Source: Alkalibacillus salilacus (GTDB lineage Bacteria; Bacillota; Bacilli; Bacillales; Alkalibacillaceae). Taken from it: a stretch of DNA of 37,063 nucleotides. The notes beneath the pieces were generated by a model. That model was not told the origin of the DNA. It was given only the letters and a program-made list of their open reading frames with translations, and ran no database searches. Location: positions 1-37,063 of the forward strand of contig NZ_JAUSTQ010000018.1 of NCBI RefSeq assembly GCF_030812915.1, given 5' to 3'. This document shows, one piece after another, positions 16,982-23,914 of the stretch; position 1 is the first letter of the stretch, and every line of letters starts with the position of its first letter. The position numbers were made by a program, and so were the translations under genes.

Positions 16982-17182
16982 ATGAAAAATGGCTTATTAT
17001 ACATATTAACTCTACTACTTCTCTCATGCCTCATTTATTTTCTCGTAACGAATTTATTGGCCAATAGTTTCCCTTCCATTACATTTTTGCTCTCGATGTT
17101 AGTTAGTCATTTCATAATTGAAAGAAATGAATGGATGATGACATATTTAGCTAAAGCAGGAAAGTGGGCATTACGCCAATAG
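16982..17182 (+). CDS. Small hydrophobic membrane protein
   Basis: A 66-aa protein with two membrane segments (about 4-27 and 29-46), then an amphipathic basic end (NEWMMTYLAKAGKWALRQ). ATG 16982 follows AGAAGGTGA by a normal distance. It is a lone plus-strand gene between two minus-strand units. No family was recognised. Confidence 0.6.
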   Translation: MKNGLLYILTLLLLSCLIYFLVTNLLANSFPSITFLLSMLVSHFIIERNEWMMTYLAKAGKWALRQ

Positions 17183-17265
17183 CTTGTTTATTTAAATTGC
17201 ATATTCATGAATTTAAACCATCTTTAGTATTACAGTTCATACTAGAATTTATCCTTATAGGATCC

Positions 17266-17730
17266 TTAATCTTGTAACTCTCCTAATCGTATATTAATTT
17301 CCTCTAACTCAGCTATCCAATTCTCAACGTTATTGCGTTCCTCATCCCATGGAATATCCGCTTGTCTCTCCATCAAGCTATGGAATTCTTCAATCTGTTC
17401 AGTGGAAGGATCATCTAAGTTCGAGGAAAGCAATCGCTGTTGCGACTTCTTATTCTCTTCGACTAAATCCATGAGTCTCTGATTTGTATGGTCATTATGT
17501 CTAACGTCAGGCCACCAAACAGCAGCCGAATTCATTACGCTTATCATGCTATAATTCTCTTCTTCTAATATCCTATTCAAGCCATCCTCTGTTACCATGG
17601 CCAAGCTGTTCGCGTTTTCAATAATATCCTGATTAATTTTTTCTTTTTCAGGCTCTTCTCCATCCAACAGAAAATAAATATTAAGCCCAATTGAAGCCGC
17701 CAACAGATACATCAAAACCTTCTTATTCAA
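17266..17730 (-). CDS. Membrane-anchored helical protein
   Basis: A 154-aa protein. Residues 4-21 form a membrane anchor or uncleaved signal; the rest is hydrophilic and helical, probably outside the cell. Trp-rich SAAVWWPDVRHND is a notable segment. It starts with TTG 17730 behind a GGGGGG run about 8 nt upstream. The later helices LMDLVEENKKSQQRL and NVENWIAELEEINIRL may form coiled coils. No family was recognised; it resembles many anchored hypothetical proteins of Bacillaceae. Confidence 0.6.
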   Translation of the reverse strand: MNKKVLMYLLAASIGLNIYFLLDGEEPEKEKINQDIIENANSLAMVTEDGLNRILEEENYSMISVMNSAAVWWPDVRHNDHTNQRLMDLVEENKKSQQRLLSSNLDDPSTEQIEEFHSLMERQADIPWDEERNNVENWIAELEEINIRLGELQD

Positions 17731-17840
17731 GAGTCTGTCCCCCCCTACCTTATGTTTTCTTTATTGAGTGTTGACCAATGAAAACAACTCAATACGAATA
17801 AACTAATCGGCTATTTCGTGTTTCGATAAAAATATATCAA

Positions 17841-18632
17841 TCAATTCCATGTGAGCTTACGATTAGGAATAGTTATAAAATTGCTTGTAGATTTTTCACC
17901 GCCAAAGTCTGGTGTGACTGAGGTCCCTTCCCCAACATTAGAAAAGGAAAGACTCATATTAGGTATGAATACATCATGTGCATAATAAGTTTGAAACTCG
18001 GCATCACTTGTATTTTTAATTTGTGATTCATTATTGGCTTCTAAATTAACTATTGTTGTACCTCTAGATTGCATGGCAGAAGAAACTAGGTCATAGCTCC
18101 AACCAACACTATGTAAACGAGATTCATATTGTGGGTCTATTTGTGATGTGTCTTTCCAACTACAAGTCATATTTATTCCGTCCTGACAAATATATTGCTC
18201 CTCTGAAAAACTCCATGACTGCGCATTCCATCCGTAACTCCATGTAGTTGCAATAATGTCTTCATAACGGTAAAAAGGCATATTCACCCATTCATAATCG
18301 CTTATTAATTGTATTCTAGGAACTCCAGAATTTGTTGTGCCCAAATCTACGACCACTAAGTCTAAGGTTACGTCATCTTTTAACGATTGATTCTCTATGC
18401 CTTCCTCATCAATTGAACTCTTAAATCCAATGACTGCTTCAGCATCTTCCTCAGTAGCAATCGCCTTTTTTGTGCTTTCATTTAACTTTTCGATTTGATG
18501 ACTAGTTAACCCTAACTCATTCAGTTTTTCATTCATTTCTGACACTGTCATTTGATTTTGTTCGCTATTAGCATGAATTGTCCCAGTTGATACAAGCAAT
18601 GTAGTGACTAGTATGACTAAAAATTGTTTCAT
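17841..18632 (-). CDS. Secreted protein of unknown function
   Basis: A 263-aa secreted protein. The signal peptide covers residues 1-21 with probable cleavage after IHA. A helical part with NEKLNELGLTSHQIEKLNEST follows, then a beta-rich domain (about 85-263) with many Trp, Tyr and Ser residues (YEWVNMPFYRY, TTWSYGWNAQSWSF, HSVGWSYDLV). Two cysteines (CQDGINMTC) could form a small disulfide loop. There is no lipobox, membrane anchor or sorting signal. The Trp/Tyr composition recalls beta-sandwich or lectin-like surface domains, which is inference. ATG 18632 follows AAAGGATC. It has its own promoter (18706-18733) with a palindrome inside the spacer. Confidence 0.7.
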   Translation of the reverse strand: MKQFLVILVTTLLVSTGTIHANSEQNQMTVSEMNEKLNELGLTSHQIEKLNESTKKAIATEEDAEAVIGFKSSIDEEGIENQSLKDDVTLDLVVVDLGTTNSGVPRIQLISDYEWVNMPFYRYEDIIATTWSYGWNAQSWSFSEEQYICQDGINMTCSWKDTSQIDPQYESRLHSVGWSYDLVSSAMQSRGTTIVNLEANNESQIKNTSDAEFQTYYAHDVFIPNMSLSFSNVGEGTSVTPDFGGEKSTSNFITIPNRKLTWN

Positions 18633-18705
18633 AATGGATCCTTTCTATTCAATAACAAGACTAATTTTAATCCTAAAATCACTTCTTAATTAACATATTA
18701 TTCAG

Positions 18706-18733
18706 ATTATAACATGTTAATATTAACCATCAA
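18706..18733 (-). promoter_or_regulatory. Promoter of the secreted protein gene with an embedded palindrome
   Basis: Minus strand: TTGATG (18733-18728), 16-nt spacer, TATAAT (18711-18706). The spacer begins with GTTAATATTAAC (18727-18716), a perfect 12-bp palindrome, in the position of a repressor site. The transcript would have a 5' UTR of about 65-70 nt. Confidence 0.6.
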
Positions 18734-18757
18734 TGGAATGATTATTTATTCTATCAT

Positions 18758-18949
18758 TTAAAACGCATTCCAATTTTTAATCACAACATCTTGAATAAGT
18801 AAAAAGATTCCCCTTAGTAATACCTCCTCAATTATTTGAGCTGGAATAAAACCTGTATAACTGGAATAATGCTCTAATATTTTTCGTGACTTAAAAGACA
18901 GGTTTAGTTTTACCTCTTCCGCATAGGGATACCTTGGTTTTATCTTCAT
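18758..18949 (-). CDS. Small ribbon-helix-helix-like protein
   Basis: A 63-aa protein. KLNLSFKSRKILEHYSSYTGFIPAQIIEEVLLRGI has the strand-helix-helix pattern of ribbon-helix-helix DNA-binding proteins, with a hydrophobic end. ATG 18949 has only a weak GAG-type site upstream, so the gene is uncertain. It lies just upstream of a promoter bearing a palindrome (18716-18727); that it binds there is speculation. Confidence 0.45.
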   Translation of the reverse strand: MKIKPRYPYAEEVKLNLSFKSRKILEHYSSYTGFIPAQIIEEVLLRGIFLLIQDVVIKNWNAF

Positions 18950-19102
18950 TTAAACAGCTCATAATTGCATTATAAATGTAATTTGTTTGCTAATTTGTAG
19001 CTTTTTTGTCAACATACATTAGCTATCATACGCTTACATTATTATAGGTGAATTGCACCACAAATAAACCTAATATTGAAGCAGGAAACTCTGTGTGACA
19101 AT

Positions 19103-19147
19103 AAAAAATGACTATCAAATCAATCTACATTTTGATAGTCATTTTTG
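19103..19147 (-). terminator. Bidirectional intrinsic terminator
   Basis: The long stem AAAATGACTATCAAA / TTTGATAGTCATTTTT encloses an 11-nt loop, with T-rich tails on both strands (six T on the minus strand, five on the plus). It lies about 100 nt past the stop codon of the oxidoreductase gene and should end that transcript. Confidence 0.85.
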
Positions 19148-19246
19148 CTTACATTTTTAATGTTTGTGATAGGTAACGAACCCGTTACAATTTAAATCGT
19201 CTTTTTTAATATTTGTATCTCTTTATTGTGCTTTGATCTAGCCACT

Positions 19247-20233
19247 TTATAGTTTTACAAGTGTTCTTCCGCGTACTTTTCCTTCTAAAATATTCCCTAA
19301 TACTTCTGGTAATTCTTGTAATGATATTTCGTTGACCATGTCTTCATTCAAATTTGTTGGTTTTAAATCATCACTCAGACGATTCCAAACTTCTAATCGC
19401 TTATTCATTGGACATTCAACAGAATCTATACCAAGCCAATTGATCCCTCTTGAAATAAAAGGAATAACAGTTGTGGAAACTTCTACCCCACCTGTCAAAC
19501 CACTTGTAGCCACAGATCCTCCATATTTCAATGTACTTAGTATATATTGAAGAGTTTTTCCACCTACTGGATCAATAGCCCCAGCCCATTTTTCTTCACG
19601 CATTGGGATTTGTTCAGTATCTACAATTTCATTACGATCAATAATCTGTTTAGCGCCTAATCCTTTTAAATATGCTTCTTCATTAGATTTTCCTGTACTA
19701 GCTACAACATCATAGCCCTTGTTAGCTAACATATTGACGGCAATACTACCGACACCACCAGTAGCACCAGCCACCAAAACAGGTCCCTGACTAGGTTCTA
19801 ATCCATTGTCTTCAAGTCTTTGAACAGATAATGCTGCGGTAAATCCAGCTGTTCCAAGGATCATAGCTTCTCTTGAAGTCAAACCTTCTGGGAGAGGAAC
19901 AACCCAATCTGCAGGTACACGAGCTACCTCGCTAAATCCGCCAGAATGCCCTGTTCCTAATTTATAGCTAGTTACGATAACTTCATCACCTTTTTTATAC
20001 CGGGTATCTGTTGAATCAATGATTGTACCAGCTAAATCGATCCCTGGTACTAAAGGATAGGACTCTACAAGCTGACCTTGATAAGCTACTATACCGTCCT
20101 TAAAATTTACACTAGAGTAAGCTACACGGATGGTTACTTCTCCTTCTGGTAAATCATCCATACTTAATTGTTTAATATCTAATTCCATTTGATCATTCAC
20201 TTTATCTAATACTAATGCTTGAAAATTATTCAT
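19247..20233 (-). CDS. yhfP: YhdH/YhfP family quinone oxidoreductase
   Basis: A 328-aa cytoplasmic NADPH-dependent oxidoreductase of the zinc-free medium-chain dehydrogenase class (TIGR02823, YhdH/YhfP; the AcuI acrylyl-CoA reductases belong here). The N-terminal part has SSVNFKDGIVAYQG and PLVPGIDLAGTI. The Rossmann fold contains VAGATGGVGSIAVNMLANKGYDVVASTGK, and GAIDPVGGKTLQYIL follows. The length matches the family (about 330 aa). ATG 20233 follows AAGGGAT by about 11 nt. It is transcribed alone, with the plus-strand lipoprotein gene divergent, and is followed by a strong terminator. The natural substrate (acrylyl-CoA, quinone or another electrophile) is not known. The symbol follows the B. 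subtilis family member. Confidence 0.88.
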   Translation of the reverse strand: MNNFQALVLDKVNDQMELDIKQLSMDDLPEGEVTIRVAYSSVNFKDGIVAYQGQLVESYPLVPGIDLAGTIIDSTDTRYKKGDEVIVTSYKLGTGHSGGFSEVARVPADWVVPLPEGLTSREAMILGTAGFTAALSVQRLEDNGLEPSQGPVLVAGATGGVGSIAVNMLANKGYDVVASTGKSNEEAYLKGLGAKQIIDRNEIVDTEQIPMREEKWAGAIDPVGGKTLQYILSTLKYGGSVATSGLTGGVEVSTTVIPFISRGINWLGIDSVECPMNKRLEVWNRLSDDLKPTNLNEDMVNEISLQELPEVLGNILEGKVRGRTLVKL

Positions 20234-20417
20234 TTTTGCATCATATCCCTTCTTATTGTTTAATGTAATTACATCTTCATTTGTATATGCAAAGTATTAT
20301 ATGATCTATTGAGTGTCAAATAGTTTGAACTGTTATCACATTCATCTCAAATGGTGGTTTTTGTAATGTACTATCTTTTCAAAAAATCATTCTACTAGAT
20401 TAGCAAAGGAGAATTTT

Positions 20418-20729
20418 ATGCAGTCTAGAATACTACTAAGTATAATTTCTTTTATGATTTTATTTATTGCTAATGGTTGTTCATCTGATGAGGAAACAAA
20501 GTACCTTGAAGGCGTTACTGGAGAAATTGTAGAGATTGATGATGAATCATTTTTAATTCAAGACTACCCAGGTAAGGTTGACTTGAAATATACAAACGAA
20601 ACAGTTTTTAAAGGGAAAAGCCGTAATGAATTAGACGTAGGTGACCGAGTGAAAACATGGTATGCTAGTGAAGCTCTAGACTCTAATCCTTTGCAAGCAA
20701 CAGCTTCAAGAATTGAATTTGTTGAATAG
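20418..20729 (+). CDS. DUF3221-like lipoprotein
   Basis: A 103-aa exported lipoprotein. The N-terminal hydrophobic segment ends with IANGC (Cys21), and the mature part begins SSDEETKYLEGVTGEIVEIDDESFLIQDYPG. The OB-like pattern with TVFKGKSRNELDVGDRVKTWY is the DUF3221 signature as I remember it. It parallels the lipoprotein at 1511. ATG 20418 follows AAAGGAG by 8 nt. The intergenic region upstream is shared with the divergent oxidoreductase. Confidence 0.75.
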   Translation: MQSRILLSIISFMILFIANGCSSDEETKYLEGVTGEIVEIDDESFLIQDYPGKVDLKYTNETVFKGKSRNELDVGDRVKTWYASEALDSNPLQATASRIEFVE

Positions 20730-20803
20730 ACATTGTAATAATGAAGAGAAATATAACTTCAAAGTAAGTCATCATAACCTATGAAGAAAGCGGCGATACC
20801 ACA

Positions 20804-21535
20804 ATGGTGAACTCCTTTTTAAAAATACTAAGAAAAAACTTAATCACTACCGCCCTAATTGTCATAATCCTTGCTTTAAGTATTTACTCGTACAATATAA
20901 CAACCGAGAAATCTAACTACGACAATTATACTTCCGAAATCCTATACAATGACACCCTGAAACTCGCTTCAACCATCGCAATTAATGATTATTATTTAAA
21001 CCGAATAGTAGATGAAGGAGAAATCACACAAGAACAAATCGTTATTTTACAGGAAAACTATCAAGTCATGCACGAGTCTGGGGATACAGTCGTTGATTTG
21101 GCTGTTCAATGGTTAGATAGATTAGATAAACAAGAGATGAGTTACAGCTATAATAACAGTCCTTTTCCAACATTTATGGCTTATGAATTCGCCCGCTACA
21201 TAGAGAATGATTTAAGTGACTCCGCCAAGAGTAATGATGTAAGAGTATTAACCCAAAATGAACATTCCAAACTTGAACTCATGAACGACATTAATAAAGA
21301 ATGGAAAGAAGCGGTATTTAATCATATTGAAGGATTGGACGCAGATCGTATTGATGAGGAATATCTTAATAACAGAAGTGTCAATTCAGACCAAACCTGG
21401 ACTGGAATAACGACACCTGAATACCCACACTATTATTTAAATAAAATGGTTAAGACAGATGATTGGTTAGATATGGTTGAAGCCATGCAAAAAGCATCGA
21501 TTGGTTATGAGCCAGAAGTAGTGAATACGTTTTAA
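20804..21535 (+). CDS. Membrane-anchored protein of unknown function
   Basis: A 243-aa protein with one N-terminal membrane segment (residues 13-31) and a large, mainly helical outer part. The latter is rich in Asp/Glu/Tyr (LNRIVDEGEITQEQIVILQENYQ; PHYYLNKMVKTDDWLDMVEAMQ). ATG 20804 lacks a strong ribosome binding site; a GTG follows directly. It lies 74 nt after the DUF3221-like gene and may be co-transcribed with it. It converges with mazF (46-nt gap). No family was recognised. Confidence 0.6.
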   Translation: MVNSFLKILRKNLITTALIVIILALSIYSYNITTEKSNYDNYTSEILYNDTLKLASTIAINDYYLNRIVDEGEITQEQIVILQENYQVMHESGDTVVDLAVQWLDRLDKQEMSYSYNNSPFPTFMAYEFARYIENDLSDSAKSNDVRVLTQNEHSKLELMNDINKEWKEAVFNHIEGLDADRIDEEYLNNRSVNSDQTWTGITTPEYPHYYLNKMVKTDDWLDMVEAMQKASIGYEPEVVNTF

Positions 21536-21581
21536 CGCGATGACAAAGAAGAGTGATGCAGTGGACTTCATTTTATTATTG

Positions 21582-21923
21582 TTAATCTTCTAAAGGAAGG
21601 ATCTTGCGTATGTTACTGATACACTTGTTCACAACATGAGGGTTCGTTTGTTCAATCACTTTAATATTTCTTGCCTTCCAATCTAAACTTTTAACTTGAT
21701 CAGTTAACACAACTCCTGTTATCGTTTCTTGATCATCTGGAATAGTGACTTCAAACGGATAACCTTTTTGTTGGTTTGTGATTGGACAGACAATAGCAAA
21801 ACCTGTTTCTTTGTTGAACGATCTTGGTGATAATACAATGGCTGGCCTTTTCCCAGCTTGTTCATGTCCAGATTGTGGATTGAAATTTATATAAATAAGA
21901 TCACCTTTACTTGGAGGTTCCAT
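21582..21923 (-). CDS. mazF: MazF/PemK family endoribonuclease toxin
   Basis: A 113-aa toxin, which in this family cleaves mRNA at short sequences. Recognisable segments: PSKGDLIYINFNPQSGHEQAGKRPAIVLS (the KRP arginine is catalytic in the family), AIVCPITNQQ (the Thr of PIT is the partner), and the C-terminal TGVVLTDQVKSLDW. The length and full set of motifs indicate an intact toxin. ATG 21923 starts 2 nt after the mazE stop codon, so translation is coupled. The order antitoxin-toxin is standard for type II modules. Target sequence is not predictable. Confidence 0.92.
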   Translation of the reverse strand: MEPPSKGDLIYINFNPQSGHEQAGKRPAIVLSPRSFNKETGFAIVCPITNQQKGYPFEVTIPDDQETITGVVLTDQVKSLDWKARNIKVIEQTNPHVVNKCISNIRKILPLED

Positions 21924-21925
21924 GT

Positions 21926-22204
21926 TTATAATAATTCCTTCCCTTCATTACCAAAATCAATTTCTTCGTGACGATTAGAATTATTAATTTGGCTTAACAT
22001 ATCTTCTAGTGATAAGTCTTTCTCTACAGGCTCTATAACAATACCAGTTTCAGTCGCTCTTATCGTTACATTTGAACCGTTTGTTAAGCCATGTTCGTGT
22101 GCAATATCATGAGGTATACGAACCCCTAAACTATTTCCCCACTTTGTGATTGTCTTAGTCACTTTAAAATCCCCTTTGTTTTGGTTTGGTTTGTTCCCTT
22201 CCAT
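21926..22204 (-). CDS. mazE: MazE-like AbrB-fold antitoxin
   Basis: A 92-aa antitoxin and DNA-binding autorepressor. The swapped-hairpin AbrB fold is in TKTITKWGNSLGVRIPHDIAHEHGL, followed by TIRATETGIVIEP and an acidic, flexible tail (LSLEDMLSQINNSNRHEEIDFG) that should bind MazF. Two starts have good ribosome binding sites: ATG 22204 (GGGAGG 9 nt upstream) and GTG 22162 (AAAGGGG 8 nt upstream). The second removes 14 polar residues and matches normal family starts, so two forms could be made. It precedes mazF by 2 nt. Confidence 0.9.
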   Translation of the reverse strand: MEGNKPNQNKGDFKVTKTITKWGNSLGVRIPHDIAHEHGLTNGSNVTIRATETGIVIEPVEKDLSLEDMLSQINNSNRHEEIDFGNEGKELL

Positions 22205-22235
22205 TTTAACACACCTCCCACAATAAGTATATTCA

Positions 22236-22247
22236 TTGTATATACAA
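22236..22247. promoter_or_regulatory. Palindrome upstream of mazEF
   Basis: TTGTATATACAA is a perfect 12-bp palindrome 32-43 nt upstream of the mazE start, in the promoter area (TATACT at 22231-22226 on the minus strand lies just downstream). It is a candidate site for the MazE-MazF autorepressor complex. Confidence 0.4.
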
Positions 22248-22446
22248 TTTATCCTTATAATCGCCTTTTTAAACTCAATTTAGCTAATCTATGCCTTTAA
22301 AAAGTAACAACATAACTTATTGATTGTACCTCTATTGTACAAAAGGGATTTATGTATTGAATTTAATCCGAATTCTTAACACACTAATCATAATTTAAAA
22401 AATCCACACATATCCAATCACCTAATATCCATTCCAAAGCACAGCA

Positions 22447-22467
22447 AGTCGAAGGTTATCTTCGACT
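22447..22467. repeat. Small perfect hairpin
   Basis: AGTCGAAG, loop GTTAT, CTTCGACT: an 8-bp perfect stem without a T tract on either strand, about 30 nt before the antisense RNA promoter. It may be a regulator site or a weak terminator of an unknown transcript; no gene ends near it. Confidence 0.4.
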
Positions 22468-22495
22468 CAGTATCAAGATGTTCTTCCCTTATATA

Positions 22496-22524
22496 TTGAC
22501 AATGAGCCGTAGAAACAGTATATT
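22496..22524 (+). promoter_or_regulatory. Consensus promoter of the antisense RNA
   Basis: TTGACA (22496-22501), 17-nt spacer, TATATT (22519-22524). This is nearly the full sigma-A consensus. Transcription should start near 22531. No coding gene follows in this direction before the terminator at 22662-22697. Confidence 0.75.
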
Positions 22525-22573
22525 TTAATTAGATAAGAAAATACGTATACAACGTTCTAGACACGCATACACT

Positions 22574-22602
22574 AAAAAAGCAGGATGCTGCGAACATCCT
22601 GC
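22574..22602 (-). terminator. Terminator of the peptide mRNA
   Basis: Minus strand: GCAGGATG, loop TTCGCAG, CATCCTGC, then six T (22579-22574). A perfect 8-bp stem. Located 32 nt past the stop codon of the small hydrophobic peptide. Confidence 0.85.
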
Positions 22603-22605
22603 TGA

Positions 22606-22615
22606 GCAACCGAAA
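22606..22615. repeat. 3' arm of a long-range inverted repeat
   Basis: On the minus-strand mRNA this reads TTTCGGTTGC, immediately before the terminator. It is exactly complementary to GCAACCGAAA at 22873-22864, the first bases of the predicted mRNA. Such 5'-3' pairing is a feature of type I toxin mRNAs, where it hides the ribosome binding site until processing. Confidence 0.7.
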
Positions 22616-22634
22616 CGTCACAAGGTGTAGGTTG

Positions 22635-22799
22635 TTATCTATCTATGGTGTTTTTATTCTGACTACCTTGCTTGGCAGAGCAAGGTAGTTTTTCTTTACC
22701 ATCGCCTCTGATGATCATCAAAGGAATAATGGTAATGTGGGCATCAATGTTTATGGTGATTAGCACAAAGACTAATCCCACTAACATATTAACTCCCAT
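22635..22799 (-). CDS. Small hydrophobic peptide, candidate type I toxin
   Basis: A 54-aa peptide: MGVNMLVGLVFVLITINI, then DAHITIIPLMII, then a polar basic tail (RGDGKEKLPC...KNTIDR). Residues 4-30 are hydrophobic enough for one membrane span, interrupted by Asp-Ala-His. GGAAGGGGGG lies 6 nt before ATG 22799, a very strong ribosome binding site. The mRNA has a promoter at 22910-22882, a structured 76-nt 5' UTR, and a terminator at 22602. Small membrane peptide, converging antisense RNA and mRNA end pairing together suggest a membrane-damaging type I toxin. The sequence is unlike TxpA, BsrG or Fst as I know them. The alternative is an unrelated regulated membrane peptide. Confidence 0.6.
   Translation of the reverse strand: MGVNMLVGLVFVLITINIDAHITIIPLMIIRGDGKEKLPCSAKQGSQNKNTIDR
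22662..22697 (+). terminator. Terminator of the antisense RNA
   Basis: ACTACCTTGCT, loop TGGCAG, AGCAAGGTAGT, then TTTTCTTT: an 11-bp perfect stem. It lies inside the 3' part of the peptide reading frame on the other strand. One stem arm is repeated in the peptide mRNA 5' UTR (22849-22859). Confidence 0.8.
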
Positions 22800-22848
22800 A
22801 GGTATCCCCCCTTCCTGCGCCTTAGAAAAGCGCATCGAGGTTCAACCC

Positions 22849-22859
22849 ACTACCTTGCT
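22849..22859. repeat. 11-bp direct repeat of the antisense terminator arm
   Basis: ACTACCTTGCT (plus strand) is identical to 22662-22672. In the mRNA it is AGCAAGGTAGT within the 5' UTR, about 50 nt upstream of the start codon, thus a second pairing site for the antisense RNA or for the mRNA's own 3' part. The par/fst locus of plasmid pAD1 uses comparable repeats. Confidence 0.7.
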
Positions 22860-22863
22860 CCGT

Positions 22864-22873
22864 TTTCGGTTGC
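22864..22873. repeat. 5' arm of the long-range inverted repeat
   Basis: GCAACCGAAA on the minus strand, beginning about 2 nt after the predicted transcription start near 22875. It pairs perfectly with 22615-22606 at the mRNA 3' end. Confidence 0.7.
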
Positions 22874-22881
22874 CTATCTCT

Positions 22882-22910
22882 ATTATACTAGCTTTAAAGT
22901 TACTTTTGAA
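22882..22910 (-). promoter_or_regulatory. Promoter of the peptide mRNA
   Basis: Minus strand: TTCAAA (22910-22905), 17-nt spacer, perfect TATAAT (22887-22882). It places the transcript start near 22875, so the GCAACCGAAA arm lies at the extreme 5' end. Confidence 0.7.
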
Positions 22911-23167
22911 TAAACATATAGATAGAGGTCAAAATGCCTTATTATACTTATTCTTGGGTAAAAAATTCATAGGAGAACTCTTTAATGCGGATAAATTCAT
23001 GCGCCAATTATAGAGCCTGAAAATTTAAAACGATTATTACGTCTACTGTAGAGGATAGAGAATATCGAGAGCTTTATCCCGCGATGTTTAAGGAATCAAC
23101 ATTGCTAGGCAAAGAATGTAATAATTACATTCGAATCATGTACACCTATAATGGAGGTGTGTTATAT

Positions 23168-23713
23168 ATGATCAATATTTTCATAGGACTCTTCTTTGTC
23201 TTCTTCAAAACAAATTTGAGTTTTTTAGATGTCGGAGTGACATATTACATAACTAATTTAATCGGATATGTATCGATATATTTTGGGGTACAAGAATTGG
23301 GGAAAACAAATCAAAGACTTTTAAAGCTCAAACCCTATGTCATTGTTATGATGGCTCATAGTATTTTCTTTTTCTTGTTAACTATTACTGATCATTCTCC
23401 ATTAACGATGGGAATGTCAACTCCTCTTGAGACTTTTATAGCCTGGAGTGGGGCTATTTTAATTTTTGCAGGTATGTTTATGATATTTATTATTATTTTC
23501 GAGTTGATGGACGGTTTAACTGGTAATCATAAGCTTTTATATAATTTAGTAAGTATAATGATGTTTCTATTTATTTTAGCTTTTATAAGTGCTATCTTAA
23601 ATTTCAGTTCAATGTTTTCAACTACTATTATGGGTGCCTTATTATTAGTAGAAGTAATATTTTTGATTAGCTATTACTACGTTTTTTTAGCAAGAAATGA
23701 AAAACAAACATAA
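23168..23713 (+). CDS. Polytopic membrane protein
   Basis: A 181-aa integral membrane protein of unknown function with five to six hydrophobic segments: about residues 2-17, 22-42, 55-75, 92-117, 126-149 and 154-174. Charged residues are restricted to short loops (QELGKTNQRLLKLK, ELMDGLTGNHKLL). It starts at ATG 23168, which follows GGAGG by about 10 nt; a longer frame from 23084 has no ribosome binding site. The layout resembles small 7TM-like sensor fragments, but no family was recognised. Confidence 0.65.
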   Translation: MINIFIGLFFVFFKTNLSFLDVGVTYYITNLIGYVSIYFGVQELGKTNQRLLKLKPYVIVMMAHSIFFFLLTITDHSPLTMGMSTPLETFIAWSGAILIFAGMFMIFIIIFELMDGLTGNHKLLYNLVSIMMFLFILAFISAILNFSSMFSTTIMGALLLVEVIFLISYYYVFLARNEKQT

Positions 23714-23914
23714 CCTTTATTTAGCTTGTGGTTTATTCTTCTTTAACCTTTTCCTCTTAGTTGGACAGTTTCGTTAATGTCATATACATTTGGTTCAAAA
23801 ATACAAATCAACTATCTTCCGCTGTCCAATGCAGGGGTCTTATACCTGGTTGACACCATCATGATCTCGCTTTATATTGGTTAATAACAAATTTGGAAAA
23901 ATAAGGAGATGAGT

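Larger units (their letters stand above)
22531..22697 (+). ncRNA. Candidate antitoxin antisense RNA, about 165 nt
   Basis: The span runs from the predicted start of the promoter at 22496 to the intrinsic terminator at 22662-22697. It carries no convincing ORF. It is complementary to the 3' 125 nt or so of the minus-strand peptide mRNA, including its terminator and the end of its coding region. In addition its ACTACCTTGCT (22662-22672) is complementary to a second site in the 5' UTR of that mRNA (22849-22859). Size and convergent geometry resemble RatA/txpA and SR4/bsrG of B. subtilis. The RNA itself is predicted, not observed. Confidence 0.6.

Noticed and set aside
20291-20319. TTGACA on the minus strand upstream of the oxidoreductase
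   Set aside because: The -35 box is perfect but the -10 at 17 nt is TACTTT, a poor match; other -10 choices have wrong spacing, so no promoter was called.
22672-23013. Plus-strand 113-codon frame over the 22.6-23.0 kb locus
   Set aside because: It runs antisense through the small peptide gene, both promoter elements and the repeats, has no ribosome binding site and an unnatural composition. The minus-strand peptide explains the region better.
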